Shown: positions 1 to 8,088 of the stretch, piece by piece
How the letters are laid out: each line of letters opens with the position of its first letter
Position numbering within the stretch: position 1 is the first letter of the stretch
DNA from: Streptomyces sp. NRRL B-24484
GTDB lineage: Bacteria; Actinomycetota; Actinomycetes; Streptomycetales; Streptomycetaceae
DNA: 64,000 bases
Direction: 5' to 3'
Assembly: GCF_000717715.1 (NCBI RefSeq)
Contig: NZ_JOAI01000051.1
Location: forward strand, 1 to 64,000
Notes under the pieces: model-generated
The model's input: the letters and a program-made list of their open reading frames with translations, nothing else
What the model was told of the DNA's origin: nothing
The model's database searches: none
Translations under genes and position numbers: made by a program

Positions 1-121
1 CCCCTCGCCCGCCCCCCGCCCGGCCCGCCACCGGGCCCGGCCCGTTCTGGTGATTCCAGCCACAGCCCGGCACGGAGACGGGGGCAAAGTGCCGCCCGCC
101 CCTTACCCTCGACAACGCGAA

Positions 122-150
122 GGGGCACCGCTACCGAGAGGTAGTGCCCC
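122..150. other. Hairpin upstream of the metallo-hydrolase gene
   Basis: Arms 122-127 plus 131-135 pair with 140-144 plus 145-150 around a GAGA tetraloop, with a three-base bulge on the left side. No T-tract follows. It lies 42 bp before the metallo-hydrolase start, so it is either the terminator of the gene before the window or a leader structure. The sequence does not decide between these. Confidence 0.4.
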
Positions 151-191
151 GCCGGCGTGGACCATGACCCATCGGGGCGGAGGGGCTCGGC

Positions 192-944
192 ATGAAACTG
201 ACCGTGGTGGGGTGCTCGGGGAGCTTCCCGTCCGCCGACTCGCCCTGCTCCAGCTACCTCGTCGAGGCCGACGGCTACCGCCTGGTCATCGACCTCGGCA
301 ACGGCGCCCTCGGCGCCCTGCAGAAGTACACCGGCCTCTACGACGTCGACGCCGTCCTGCTCAGCCACCTGCACGCCGACCACTGCATCGACCTCTGCGC
401 CTACTGGGTCGCCCGCAACTACCGGGTCGAGGGCTGCCCCGAGCCCCTCCCCGTCCACGGACCCCACGGCACCGCCGACCGCCTCGCCCGGGCCTACGAC
501 ATGCCGGAGGAACCCGGCATGAAGGAGGTCTTCGACTTCCTCCCGCTCGGCAACCGCACCTTCGACCTCGGCCCGCTGCGCATCACCAGCGCCCGGGTCA
601 ACCACCTCGACACCGAGGCCTACGGCTTCCGTATCGAGCACGGCGGCGCCTCCCTCGCCTACTCCGGCGACACCGGCGAGTGCGCCGACCTCGTCGACCT
701 CGCCCGCGGCACGGACCTCTTCCTCTGCGAGGCCGCCTACACCGACGGCAAGGAGACCTACGAGGCGATCCACCTCAACGGACGCGAGGCCGGCGAACAC
801 GCCGCGGCCGCCGGCGTCGGCCGCCTCGTGCTCACCCACATCCCGCCGTGGACCGACGCCGAGCAGAACCGCCGCGACGCCGCCGCCGCCTTCCCCGGCC
901 CCGTCGAGATCGCCCGCCCCGGCGCCGTCTACGACCTGACCTGA
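192..944 (+). CDS. MBL-fold metallo-hydrolase
   Basis: A 250-residue protein of the metallo-beta-lactamase fold, probably a cytoplasmic hydrolase related to the RNase Z/PhnP branch. The metal motif HxHxDH is complete (H59, H61, D63, H64). A later conserved Asp lies in SGDTGE, and a final His lies in LTHIPPW near residue 218. There is no signal peptide. A purine-rich ribosome site at about 179-185 supports the ATG at 192. The aminotransferase gene is convergent and ends 23 bp downstream. From memory, this family sits upstream of rph-rdgB in Streptomyces; here the sugar phosphotransferase genes lie between them. The substrate cannot be told from sequence. Confidence 0.85.
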   Translation: MKLTVVGCSGSFPSADSPCSSYLVEADGYRLVIDLGNGALGALQKYTGLYDVDAVLLSHLHADHCIDLCAYWVARNYRVEGCPEPLPVHGPHGTADRLARAYDMPEEPGMKEVFDFLPLGNRTFDLGPLRITSARVNHLDTEAYGFRIEHGGASLAYSGDTGECADLVDLARGTDLFLCEAAYTDGKETYEAIHLNGREAGEHAAAAGVGRLVLTHIPPWTDAEQNRRDAAAAFPGPVEIARPGAVYDLT

Positions 945-966
945 CGGGCCGCTCCTCCCGGCCCGC

Positions 967-1872
967 TCACACCCGGGTCAGCCAGTGCCCGTACCGCGGC
1001 TCCTCGCCCGACACCGCCGCCCGGTACAGCTCCGCGAGCCGCTCCGTCACCCCGCCCGGCGCCGCCGGCAGCCCGCGGTCGTCCAGCGACGCCACCGGCA
1101 CGACCCCCGCCGCCGTCCCGCACACGAACACCTCGTCCGCGGCGTACAGGTCCGACCGCAGCAACCGCTCAACCCGCACCTCGATCCCCAGGTCCCGGGC
1201 CAGCACCAGCACCGTGTCCTGCGTGATCCCCTCCAGCGCACCCGCCGCCACCGGCGGCGTCCGCAGCACCCCGTCCCGCACCACGAACACGTTCTCCGCA
1301 CTGCACTCGCTCACCGAGCCGTCCGCCGCCAGCAGCAGCGCCTCGTCGTACCCCGCGTCCGTCGCCTCCCGCCGCGCCAGCACCGAATTCAGGTACGGCC
1401 CGGTCGCCTTCGCCGCCGGCGGCACGCTGTTCGGATCCGTCCGCCGCCAACTGCTCGTCTTCAACCGCAGCCCGCCCGACGGCCGCTGCTCCGGCCACTC
1501 CCACGCGGCGATCGCCGTCCTGGTCCGCACCCCCCGCATGTCCAACCCCATCGAACCGTCCCCCAGGAACGCGAAGTGCCGCACGTAGCAGGCGCCCTGA
1601 CCGTTCGCCCGCAGCAGGTCCACCGTGCCCGCCGCCAACTCGTCCACCCCGTAAGGCAACGGCATCCGCAGCATGTGCGCACTGCGCACCAGCCGGCGCA
1701 GATGGTCCTCCAGCCGGAACACCGCCGGACCGCCCGCCGTCCCGAACACCCGGGTGCCCTCCAACACCCCCGTCCCGTAGTGCAGACCGTGCGTCAGCAC
1801 GTGCACCTGCGCCTCCTGCCACGGCACCAGCGCACCGTCGAACCAGATCCTCGAAGCCGCGTCCGTCGTCAT
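967..1872 (-). CDS. Class IV aminotransferase, branched-chain type
   Basis: A 301-residue PLP-dependent fold-type IV aminotransferase, most like branched-chain aminotransferases, which move the amino group between Val/Leu/Ile and 2-oxoglutarate. Family features are HGLHYGTGVLEGTR near residue 28, the PLP lysine K155 in AAKATGPYLNS, and the cofactor-binding SECSAENVF segment. The frame stays open upstream to 2025, but the ATG at 1872 opens the normal IlvE N-terminus, so the upstream part is treated as non-coding. It diverges from the LuxR-type regulator across 121 bp, so the two may share control. A 4-amino-4-deoxychorismate lyase is the main alternative; the length and N-terminus favour the aminotransferase. 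Confidence 0.85.
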   Translation of the reverse strand: MTTDAASRIWFDGALVPWQEAQVHVLTHGLHYGTGVLEGTRVFGTAGGPAVFRLEDHLRRLVRSAHMLRMPLPYGVDELAAGTVDLLRANGQGACYVRHFAFLGDGSMGLDMRGVRTRTAIAAWEWPEQRPSGGLRLKTSSWRRTDPNSVPPAAKATGPYLNSVLARREATDAGYDEALLLAADGSVSECSAENVFVVRDGVLRTPPVAAGALEGITQDTVLVLARDLGIEVRVERLLRSDLYAADEVFVCGTAAGVVPVASLDDRGLPAAPGGVTERLAELYRAAVSGEEPRYGHWLTRV

Positions 1873-1993
1873 GCCGCCATCCTGACCGCGGCACCGCCCC
1901 GCACCACCCGCCCCGCGGGCGGCAGAACCGGCCATGGCCGGGACCGGAGCCGCCGTCCCGGATGGTGGAATCCACCGTTCGCCCACCGACCGG

Positions 1994-2968
1994 ATGGCTA
2001 TCGTCCCCGCCGTGGAGCACAGCACCGCCCTCTACCGCCGCCTGCGCACCGACCCGAGCCGCCCGCTGCCCGAACTGCGCAGCGAACTCGGCTGGGACGA
2101 AGCCGAGTTCGACACCGCACTCGGTGAACTCCGGCAGCTCGGACTGCTCCGGCCCACCCCCGCCACCGGCAGCGGACTCACCGCCGTCTCCGTCGCCACC
2201 GCCGTCCGCCACCTCCTCGCCGACGCCGACGGACACCTCGCCGACCTCTTCACCGCCGTCCGCCGCACCCGCGACACCGTCGAACACCTCCACACCCGCT
2301 ACCTGCCGGCCCAGACCGACACCGACGACGGCGGCACCCGCCACCTCGTCCACGGCGCCGACCGCATCGCCGCCCTCCTGGAGGACGCCGCCCACAGCGC
2401 CCGCACCGAAGTCCTCTCGCTCCGCCCCGGCCAGGACCACTCCCGTACCGCCCTCGACGGCAAACTCGCCCGCGAACGCATCGCCCTCGCCCACGGCGTC
2501 CGGCTGCGCACCGTCTACCCGGCCGCCGCCCTGCACCACCCGGACGTGCTCGACCACGTCCAGCGGCTGACCGGCGCGGGCGCCGGCATCCGGGTCGCGC
2601 ACACCCTGCCGCTGTGGCTGATCGCCGTGGACAGCACCATGGCGGTGCTGCCCGCGCCCGGCGGCGCCCCGGACACCGCGCTGGTCGTCCGGGACGAGGC
2701 CGTGCTCGCCGTGGTCCGCGAACTCTTCGAGTACTTCTGGACAGCCGCCTGGGTGCCCCCGGACCTGCTCGGCCGGCCCGTTCCCGACGACCGCCACCGC
2801 GAGGTGCTCCGACTGCTCGCGGCCGGCCTCACCGACCAGGCGATCGCCCGCAAACTGGAGATCTCCGAACGCACCGTGCGCCGCCTGGTCTCCGACCTCA
2901 CCACCGACCTCGGCGCCCAGAGCCGCTTCCAGGCCGGCGTCCACGCCGCCCGCCTCGGCTGGATCTAG
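1994..2968 (+). CDS. LuxR-type C-terminal HTH regulator with TrmB-like N-terminal region
   Basis: A transcription regulator of 324 residues. The C-terminus has a LuxR/GerE-type helix-turn-helix (GLTDQAIARKLEISERTVRR followed by a recognition helix). The N-terminus looks like a winged-helix TrmB-like module (YRRLRTDPSRPLPELRSELG), and the middle resembles the PLD-like effector region of such regulators. In-frame starts exist from 1934, but homologues usually start near the ATG at 1994 or the GTG six codons later. It diverges from the aminotransferase gene and converges with the SRPBCC gene, whose stop overlaps its own by 4 bp. The ligand is unknown. Such stand-alone LuxR proteins are common in streptomycetes. 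Confidence 0.75.
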   Translation: MAIVPAVEHSTALYRRLRTDPSRPLPELRSELGWDEAEFDTALGELRQLGLLRPTPATGSGLTAVSVATAVRHLLADADGHLADLFTAVRRTRDTVEHLHTRYLPAQTDTDDGGTRHLVHGADRIAALLEDAAHSARTEVLSLRPGQDHSRTALDGKLARERIALAHGVRLRTVYPAAALHHPDVLDHVQRLTGAGAGIRVAHTLPLWLIAVDSTMAVLPAPGGAPDTALVVRDEAVLAVVRELFEYFWTAAWVPPDLLGRPVPDDRHREVLRLLAAGLTDQAIARKLEISERTVRRLVSDLTTDLGAQSRFQAGVHAARLGWI

Positions 2969-3453
2969 CCGGGACCTACCCGCTCTCCGCCGCCGCTCTC
3001 CACCCGCTGCCGCAGCCGGGCCAGGGCCTGCCGTGGCTCGCGGCGGGTGCCGAGCGGGACGAGGGCCGCCCGGCCGGGCACCCGGACGCCGCCGGTCAGC
3101 GCGACCCGGGTGGTGCCGGTGCCGTCGGTGACGGCCGCCATCCCGATGACCACGAACCGGCTCTGCAGCCAGCACCAGCCCGGCCGGAGCACCCCGTCGA
3201 ACCGGGCCCGCATCCCGTACCGGCTGCGTGCCAGGGCCTCCACCCGGTCGCCGTCCCGACGGGTCACGCGCAGGCTCCGCATGTCGGTCTGGAAGCGGCC
3301 GAACTCGCCCTCCAGGTCGGCCATGACCGTCCACACCCGGTCGAACGGCGCGTCGACCACGCCCTCGGTGACGTGGGCGCCGCGGATCCCCGCGGCCATC
3401 ACGTGCAGCCGCCGCACCGGGTCCAGCGCGGTCGTCGGGTCGTCCGTCGTCAT
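2965..3453 (-). CDS. SRPBCC-family protein (polyketide cyclase/dehydrase-like)
   Basis: A 162-residue protein of the START/SRPBCC helix-grip fold. The recognisable core begins with VTEGVVDAPFDRVWTVMADLEGEFGRFQTDM and continues with alternating strands. No catalytic residues can be named, so ligand binding is inferred from the fold only. The ATG at 3453 overlaps the sigma-factor stop as ATGA, which fixes the start and implies translational coupling; an ATG three codons further upstream is less likely. It is the last gene of the operon DUF3995 - sigma - SRPBCC. Its place directly after a sigma factor suggests a role in the same response, but nothing identifies the signal. Confidence 0.7.
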   Translation of the reverse strand: MTTDDPTTALDPVRRLHVMAAGIRGAHVTEGVVDAPFDRVWTVMADLEGEFGRFQTDMRSLRVTRRDGDRVEALARSRYGMRARFDGVLRPGWCWLQSRFVVIGMAAVTDGTGTTRVALTGGVRVPGRAALVPLGTRREPRQALARLRQRVESGGGERVGPG

Positions 3454-3974
3454 GCCGTCCACATCCTTCGGAATACGGTCCGGGCACGGTGCAGCCGGGA
3501 CTTCACGGTGCCCTCGGGGATGCCGAGCAGCCCGGCGGCGGCCCGCTCGTCCAGGCCCTCGACGTCGCGCAGCAGCAGCACGGCCCGGTGCTCGGGGGTG
3601 AGCCGGCCCAGCACGTCGCGGATGTCCGCGGCGAGCTGGGCGTCCCCCGGCGAGGGCAGCTCGGCGAGTTCGGCGGGGGCGTCCCGGCCGTCCCGGCGGG
3701 CCACCCGCACCGCCTCCCGGACGGCCAGCACCCGGACCCAGCCGTACAGCGCCTCCGGGTCCCGCAGCGAGCGCAGGCCCCGGAAGACGGCGGTCAGCGT
3801 CTCCTGCACCGCGTCCGGGCGGGCGGCCGCGCCCGCGGGCCCGCAGATCCGTCCGCAGAGCCGCCCGACGTAGGGCGTCAGGTGGTCCAGCAGGTCGCTC
3901 ATCGCGAGGGTGTCCCCGCGCCGGGCGGCGCGGGCCAGCGCCACACCGCGCGAGCGCCCGTCGGGATCAGCCAC
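3450..3974 (-). CDS. ECF-type RNA polymerase sigma factor
   Basis: A compact sigma-70 family factor of 174 residues. Region 2 is represented by AVQETLTAVFRGLRSLRDPEALYGWVR. Region 4 carries a clear HTH (LDERAAAGLLGIPEGTVKSRLHRAR) that would contact the -35 element. Region 2 is divergent at its N-terminal side. The GTG start at 3974 lies inside the end of the DUF3995 gene (8-bp overlap), and the stop overlaps the SRPBCC start, so all three genes are probably translated from one message. The DUF3995 membrane protein could act as a membrane partner, but it lacks the zinc-binding HxxxCxxC signature of ZAS anti-sigma factors, so this is speculation. Confidence 0.85.
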   Translation of the reverse strand: MADPDGRSRGVALARAARRGDTLAMSDLLDHLTPYVGRLCGRICGPAGAAARPDAVQETLTAVFRGLRSLRDPEALYGWVRVLAVREAVRVARRDGRDAPAELAELPSPGDAQLAADIRDVLGRLTPEHRAVLLLRDVEGLDERAAAGLLGIPEGTVKSRLHRARTVFRRMWTA

Positions 3975-4446
3975 GGCGGAAGTCTCGCACCGGCCGGCGC
4001 GATCCGGCCCCGGCCGCCCCGGCCGTCAGGGCCGCCGCCGCGCCGAAGCCGAGGCAGAGCGGGGTGTAGAGCACCAGGTTGAGCAGGTGGAAGGTGCTGC
4101 CGGGCTCGGTGCCGACACCGCAGGCCCACGCCAGCCCGGCGGCCCCGCGGAGCAGCAGTCCGGCCGCCACGGCGGCGGTGGCGGGCCGGCAGAGCCGTGC
4201 GGTGCGGGGGCCGCCGAGGCCCTGCGCGTGGGCCAGCACGGCGGCCGCTGCGGCCAGCAGCAGGGCGGCGAGCGGCAGCACCACGGGCGGGGTGAACGGG
4301 ACGTCGGCGTTCAGGACGGCCTGCGAGAGCGCCCGGCCGTCGGCGGCGGGCCAGGTGAGGCCGGTGGCCCAGTACAGGTGGAGCGCGGCGTCGGCGGCCA
4401 GCAGGCCGGCCACCGCCGTTCCGGTGCGCTGTGCGGTGCGGTTCAC
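3967..4446 (-). CDS. DUF3995 family integral membrane protein
   Basis: A 159-residue membrane protein with about four hydrophobic segments (near residues 9-27, 53-73, 86-104 and 120-145). The family features are an N-terminal helix with ALHLYWATG followed by TWP, which fits DUF3995. Function is unknown. It opens the three-gene operon, and its stop lies 8 bp inside the sigma-factor gene (shared GTGGCTGA). The start is an ATG with a GGGGGA-like site just upstream. Coupling to an ECF sigma factor suggests a sensory or anti-sigma role, but no anti-sigma motif is seen. Confidence 0.65.
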   Translation of the reverse strand: MNRTAQRTGTAVAGLLAADAALHLYWATGLTWPAADGRALSQAVLNADVPFTPPVVLPLAALLLAAAAAVLAHAQGLGGPRTARLCRPATAAVAAGLLLRGAAGLAWACGVGTEPGSTFHLLNLVLYTPLCLGFGAAAALTAGAAGAGSRRPVRDFRRG

Positions 4447-4580
4447 CAGGTCCCCCTCGGTACGGTCGGCCGGGTCGGCCGGTCGGCACCGTCCTGTCGA
4501 CGGGCCGTCACCGCAGAGGGAGGGGCGGCCGGGGCCGGACGTTCCCTGTGTCCTGCCTCACACCGGCCGGGAACGGCGAC

Positions 4581-4611
4581 GGACCCCGCCCTGAGCAGCG
4601 GGGCGGGGTCC
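4581..4611 (-). terminator. Hairpin terminator after the first EIIC gene
   Basis: A perfect 11-bp G+C stem (4581-4591 with 4601-4611, 9-nt loop) lies 23 bp after the stop of the EIIC gene on the minus strand. It has no long T-tract, as is usual for this G+C content. Confidence 0.65.
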
Positions 4612-4633
4612 GTACGGGGGTGGGGGAGGGGCG

Positions 4634-5908
4634 TCAGGCCTTGGTGACGTCCTCGACCTCGGTGTCGTCCTCGCGACCGGGGGTCTTGAGGTTGAACTTG
4701 GTGATCGCGAAGCGGAAGAGCACGTAGTACAGGCCGGCGAAGACCAGGCCGATCGGGATGATCAGCAGCGGGTGGGTGGCCTTGCTGAAGCCGAGGCCGT
4801 AGTCGATCAGGCCGGCGGAGAAGGTGAAGCCGGCGTGCACGCCGAGCGCCCAGGTGACGGCCATGGAGACGGCGGTCAGCACCGCGTGGATGGCGAACAG
4901 GACCGGGGCGATGAAGAGGAAGGCGAACTCGATCGGCTCGGTGACGCCGGTGACGAAGGAGGTCAGCGCCAGCGACATCATCATGCCCATCACCGCGGCG
5001 CGGCGCTCCGGGCGGGCGGCGTGCGCGATGGCCAGGGCGGCGGCGGGCAGCGCGAACATCATGATCGGGAAGAAGCCCGACATGAACTGGCCGGCGGTTG
5101 GGTCGCCGGCGAAGTAGCGGGTCAGGTCGCCGTGCACCACGGTGCCGTCGGCCTTGGTGTAGTCACCGGTCTGGAACCAGGCGTAGGAGTTCACGAACTG
5201 GTGCATGCCGACCGGCAGCAGACCGCGGTTGATCAGGCCGAACGCGCCCGCACCGAAGGCGCCCGCACCGATCAGGGAGTCGTTGAGGCTGCCGATCGCG
5301 TCGCCGACCGGGCCCCAGACCAGGGCGAAGACCACGCCCACGGCGGTGCCGACGAAGGCCATGATGATCGGCACCAGGCGGCGGCCGTTGAAGAAGCCCA
5401 GCCAGTCCACCAGCTTGGTGCGGTGGAACTTCTGCCAGAGCACGGCGCTGAGCAGGCCTATCACGATGCCGCCGAGCACGCCCGGGTTCTGGTAGGTGGG
5501 TGCGACCCACTTGCCGTCGGCGATGTGCCCGTCGGTGATCGGGAACGCGGTGAGCACGTTCTTGTACACCAGGAAGCCGACCAGGGCGGCGAGGGCGGTC
5601 GAACCGTCGGCCTTCTTGGCGAAGCCGATGGCGATGCCCACCGCGAAGAGCAGCGGGAGGTTGCTGAACACGGCGTCGCCCGCCGTGCTGAACACCGCGG
5701 CGACCTTGTCCCAGCCGAGACCGTCCTTGCCGAACACGTCGTCCTGGCCGAGACGGAGCAGCAGGCCCGCGGCCGGCAGCACGGCGATCGGCAGCTGGAG
5801 GCTGCGGCCGATCTTCTGCAGGCCCTGGATCGTGCTCTGGCCGATCTTCTTGATCGGGGAGGGGGCCGGTGCCGCAGCTGGCGCCGGTGCCTGCGCAGTC
5901 GTACTCAT
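4634..5908 (-). CDS. nagE2: PTS EIIC permease, N-acetylglucosamine type (NagE2-like)
   Basis: A 424-residue permease subunit of the glucose/GlcNAc phosphotransferase family. It brings the sugar across the membrane while the separate EIIB phosphorylates it. Many hydrophobic segments are present, with the family motifs LQLPIAVLPAAGLLLRLGQDDVF near residue 35, KKADGSTALAALVGF, and GVTEPIEFAFLFIAPVLFAIHA. There is no attached EIIA or EIIB domain. The ATG at 5908 is preceded by AGGAACCACC. The gene order (EIIC, EIIC, divergent EIIB, then rph) matches my memory of nagE2-nagE1-nagF in S. coelicolor, so the symbol rests on order. A DasR-type operator lies 59 bp upstream of the start. Assignment to E2 rather than E1 is less certain than the family. 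Confidence 0.8.
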   Translation of the reverse strand: MSTTAQAPAPAAAPAPSPIKKIGQSTIQGLQKIGRSLQLPIAVLPAAGLLLRLGQDDVFGKDGLGWDKVAAVFSTAGDAVFSNLPLLFAVGIAIGFAKKADGSTALAALVGFLVYKNVLTAFPITDGHIADGKWVAPTYQNPGVLGGIVIGLLSAVLWQKFHRTKLVDWLGFFNGRRLVPIIMAFVGTAVGVVFALVWGPVGDAIGSLNDSLIGAGAFGAGAFGLINRGLLPVGMHQFVNSYAWFQTGDYTKADGTVVHGDLTRYFAGDPTAGQFMSGFFPIMMFALPAAALAIAHAARPERRAAVMGMMMSLALTSFVTGVTEPIEFAFLFIAPVLFAIHAVLTAVSMAVTWALGVHAGFTFSAGLIDYGLGFSKATHPLLIIPIGLVFAGLYYVLFRFAITKFNLKTPGREDDTEVEDVTKA

Positions 5909-5966
5909 GGGGTGGTTCCTAACGGCAGGGCGGGTCGGTGGGGGGTGCATCGGGGGCCGACTCGCG

Positions 5967-6000
5967 AACTGGTCTACACCACGAGTGGTGTAGACCAGTT
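5967..6000. promoter_or_regulatory. Palindromic double DasR-like operator (dre) upstream of EIIC
   Basis: A perfect inverted repeat with 16-bp arms (5967-5982 and 5985-6000, two-base centre). Each arm matches the 16-bp dre consensus ACTGGTCTAGACCACT at 14 of 16 positions (my alignment). DasR is the GlcNAc-6-phosphate-responsive GntR repressor of streptomycete chitin and GlcNAc genes. It lies 59 bp before the EIIC start, where it would overlap the promoter or early leader. Confidence 0.85.
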
Positions 6001-6109
6001 TTTAACACGCGCCTGACGGAGGGGGGAACCCCGGAAAGCGCCGCAGGTGGGAAGCGCTATGAAATCGAAACCTTGTTGCGGATCTTCGGTCGTGACTGTG
6101 CTCGGTCAT

Positions 6110-6124
6110 TCGCCATTTTGGCGA
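6110..6124 (-). terminator. Small hairpin downstream of the second EIIC gene
   Basis: TCGCCA (6110-6115) pairs with TGGCGA (6119-6124) around TTT, 19 bp after the EIIC stop at 6143 on the minus strand. It lies in unusually A+T-rich sequence for this window. It is a weak terminator candidate, or an operator element for the next EIIC gene. Confidence 0.4.
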
Positions 6125-6142
6125 GTTGCGCAACAAATGCCC

Positions 6143-7435
6143 TCAGGCCTTGGTCACGTCCTCGACCTGGTCGTCGTCCTCCCTCCCCGGCGTCTTCAGG
6201 TCGAACCGGACGATGACGAACCGGAACAGCGCGTAGTAGACGGCCGCGAAGGCCAGCCCGATCGGCATGATCAGCCACGGTTTCGTGGCCAGCCCCCAGT
6301 TGATCACGTAGTCGATCAGGCCCGCGGAGAAACTGAAGCCGTCGTGCACGCCGAACGCCCAGGTCACCGCCATCGAGGCGCCCGTCAGCAGGGCGTGCAG
6401 CACGAACAGCGCCGGCGCGATGTAGGCGAAGGAGTACTCGATCGGCTCGGTCACGCCGGTGACGAAGCTGGTCAGCGCGACCGAGGTCATCAGGCCGTAG
6501 ATCTCCTTGCGCCGGTGCGGCTTCGCCGAGTGCGCGATCGCCATCGCCGCCGCGGGCAGCGCGAACATCATGATCGGGAAGAAGCCCGAGGTGAACTGCC
6601 CGGCCGTCGGGTCGCCCGCCAGGAAGCGCGGGATGTCGCCGTGCACCACCTCGTCCGTGCCCGGCTTGTGGAACTCGCCGAACTGGAACCAGACGAAGGT
6701 GTTGATCAGCTGGTGCATGCCGATCAGCAGCAGCGCCCGGTTCGCCACGCCGAAGATCCCCGCGCCGCCCGAGCCCAGGTCGGCCAGCCACTGCGAGAAG
6801 TCCGTCATCGCCCGGCCGATCGGCGGCCACACCCACAGCCCCAGGCAGGCCAGCGCCAGCCCCGCCACCGCCGTGATCATCGGCACCAGCCGGCGCCCGT
6901 TGAAGAAGCCCAGCCAGTCCACCAGCTTCGTCCGGTGGTAGCGCATCCACAGCCACGCCGACATCAGGCCGATCAGGATGCCCCCCAGCACCCCCGGATT
7001 CTGGTAGACCGCCGCACTCGACGTGTGCGCCGAGTAGTCGATGCACTGGTTGCCCACGATCGTGCCCGTGCACTGGTCCCGGTCCGGGAAGGCCAGCAGC
7101 ACGTTGTGGTAGACGAGGAAGCCCGTCACCGCCGCCAGGGCCGTCGACCCGTCCGCCTTCTTCGCCATGCCGATCGCCACGCCGATGCAGAACAGCAGCG
7201 GAAGGCCCAGGTTGGAGTCCAGCAGGGCGCCGCCCGCCGCCGCGAACACCTTCGCCACGTTGTCCCAGCCGAGACCGTCCTTGCCGAACACGTCGTCCTG
7301 GCCCAACCGGTTCAGGATGCCGGCGGCCGGCAGCACCGCCACCGGGAGCTGCAGGCTGCGGCCCATCTTCTGCAGCCCGCCGTAGAAGGACTGCCACCAC
7401 GGTGTCGGTGCGGGCGCCGTGCCTGCTGTACTCAT
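6143..7435 (-). CDS. nagE1: PTS EIIC permease, second copy (NagE1-like)
   Basis: A 430-residue permease paralogous to the EIIC at 4634-5908, with the same landmarks: LQLPVAVLPAAGILNRLGQ, KKADGSTALAAVTGF and GVTEPIEYSFAYIAPALFV. It has an extra cysteine-containing loop (DRDQCTGTIVGNQCIDYS) that the other copy lacks; two cysteines on what may be an external loop could form a disulphide. The ATG at 7435 is preceded by AGGA at a good distance, while the open frame upstream to 7780 is not coding. It shares a 347-bp promoter region with the divergent EIIB gene, which holds a DasR-like site. The E1/E2 naming follows gene order. Sugar specificity could differ between the copies. Confidence 0.75.
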   Translation of the reverse strand: MSTAGTAPAPTPWWQSFYGGLQKMGRSLQLPVAVLPAAGILNRLGQDDVFGKDGLGWDNVAKVFAAAGGALLDSNLGLPLLFCIGVAIGMAKKADGSTALAAVTGFLVYHNVLLAFPDRDQCTGTIVGNQCIDYSAHTSSAAVYQNPGVLGGILIGLMSAWLWMRYHRTKLVDWLGFFNGRRLVPMITAVAGLALACLGLWVWPPIGRAMTDFSQWLADLGSGGAGIFGVANRALLLIGMHQLINTFVWFQFGEFHKPGTDEVVHGDIPRFLAGDPTAGQFTSGFFPIMMFALPAAAMAIAHSAKPHRRKEIYGLMTSVALTSFVTGVTEPIEYSFAYIAPALFVLHALLTGASMAVTWAFGVHDGFSFSAGLIDYVINWGLATKPWLIMPIGLAFAAVYYALFRFVIVRFDLKTPGREDDDQVEDVTKA

Positions 7436-7782
7436 GGGAGTCCTCCGCGTGCGGTCCACGGCTCGGCCCGGGGGTCCGTTCCGCCGCCCCGGCCCTGCAC
7501 CTACTATTGGTGTAGACCACTTGGGAGACGGGTGGACGCCGGACGGCAGCCCGATGATCGCCATCCTCGGGTCCCGGCGCACATCCGTGCGCGCCAAAAT
7601 GGGCCAAAAGTGGACTGACGTGGCAAACCCTCCCCAAACGGGAAATGCTTGTCGCGCCGCCGGCCGACACGGAACCTGAACCCGCGTCACCACCACCGGC
7701 ACACCGCACCACCGCACCACCGCACCGAGCGGCACGGCACCCGACACCACCCGCCGAACCGCCGACACACAGGGAGACACAC
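7436..7782. promoter_or_regulatory. Divergent promoter region with DasR-like site (7506-7521)
   Basis: This gene-free stretch separates the second EIIC gene from the EIIB gene. Positions 7506-7521 match the dre consensus at 14 of 16 positions (TTGGTGTAGACCACTT core). The rest has an A+T-richer patch at about 7590-7625 that could hold the EIIB promoter, and the EIIB ribosome site AGGGAGA at about 7770-7776. The C+A-rich run at 7680-7770 looks like an untranslated leader. Confidence 0.75.
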
Positions 7783-8019
7783 ATGGCCAGCAAGGCAGAG
7801 AAGATCGTCGCCGGCCTCGGCGGAATCGACAACATCGAAGAGGTCGAAGGCTGCATCACCCGCCTGCGCACCGAAGTCGTCAACCCCGACCTCGTCGACG
7901 AAGCCGCCCTCAAGGCCGCCGGCGCCCACGGCGTCGTCAAGATGGGCACCGCCATCCAGGTCGTCATCGGCACCGACGCCGACCCCATCGCCGGCGAGAT
8001 CGAAGACATGATGGACTGA
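7783..8019 (+). CDS. nagF: PTS EIIB phosphocarrier, glucose/GlcNAc type (NagF-like)
   Basis: A free-standing 78-residue EIIB domain. It takes phosphate from EIIA and passes it to the sugar carried by the EIIC permease. The phosphorylated cysteine is C24 in EGCITRLR, the standard glucose-family site. The rest ([14 protein letters not shown]) fits the fold. The ATG at 7783 follows an AGGGAGA ribosome site; the frame is open further upstream, but that part is not EIIB-like. The gene diverges from the EIIC pair. A lone EIIB serving two EIIC permeases is the arrangement I recall from the S. coelicolor nag locus. No EIIA (crr), HPr or EI gene is in the window. Confidence 0.88.
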   Translation: MASKAEKIVAGLGGIDNIEEVEGCITRLRTEVVNPDLVDEAALKAAGAHGVVKMGTAIQVVIGTDADPIAGEIEDMMD

Positions 8020-8039
8020 CCGGCCGCCACACCGGCCAC

Positions 8040-8068
8040 GGCCCGCCGCCCCACCGGGACGGCGGGCC
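8040..8068 (+). terminator. Terminator between EIIB and rph
   Basis: GGCCCGCCG (8040-8048) pairs with CGGCGGGCC (8060-8068), starting 21 bp after the EIIB stop. It separates the phosphotransferase gene from rph, which has its own probable leaderless promoter. Confidence 0.55.
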
Positions 8069-8088
8069 GCACCGCACCCCGCAACGGC

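Noticed and set aside
122..150. Hairpin before the first gene as a riboswitch
   Set aside because: Only a single bulged stem is seen, and the region upstream of the window is not available. A terminator or plain leader hairpin is simpler.
1169..3487. 772-codon open frame on the minus strand opposite the regulator and other genes
   Set aside because: Long antisense frames are expected at this G+C content. It crosses three well-supported genes, has a simple Gly/Ala/Asp composition and no family motif.
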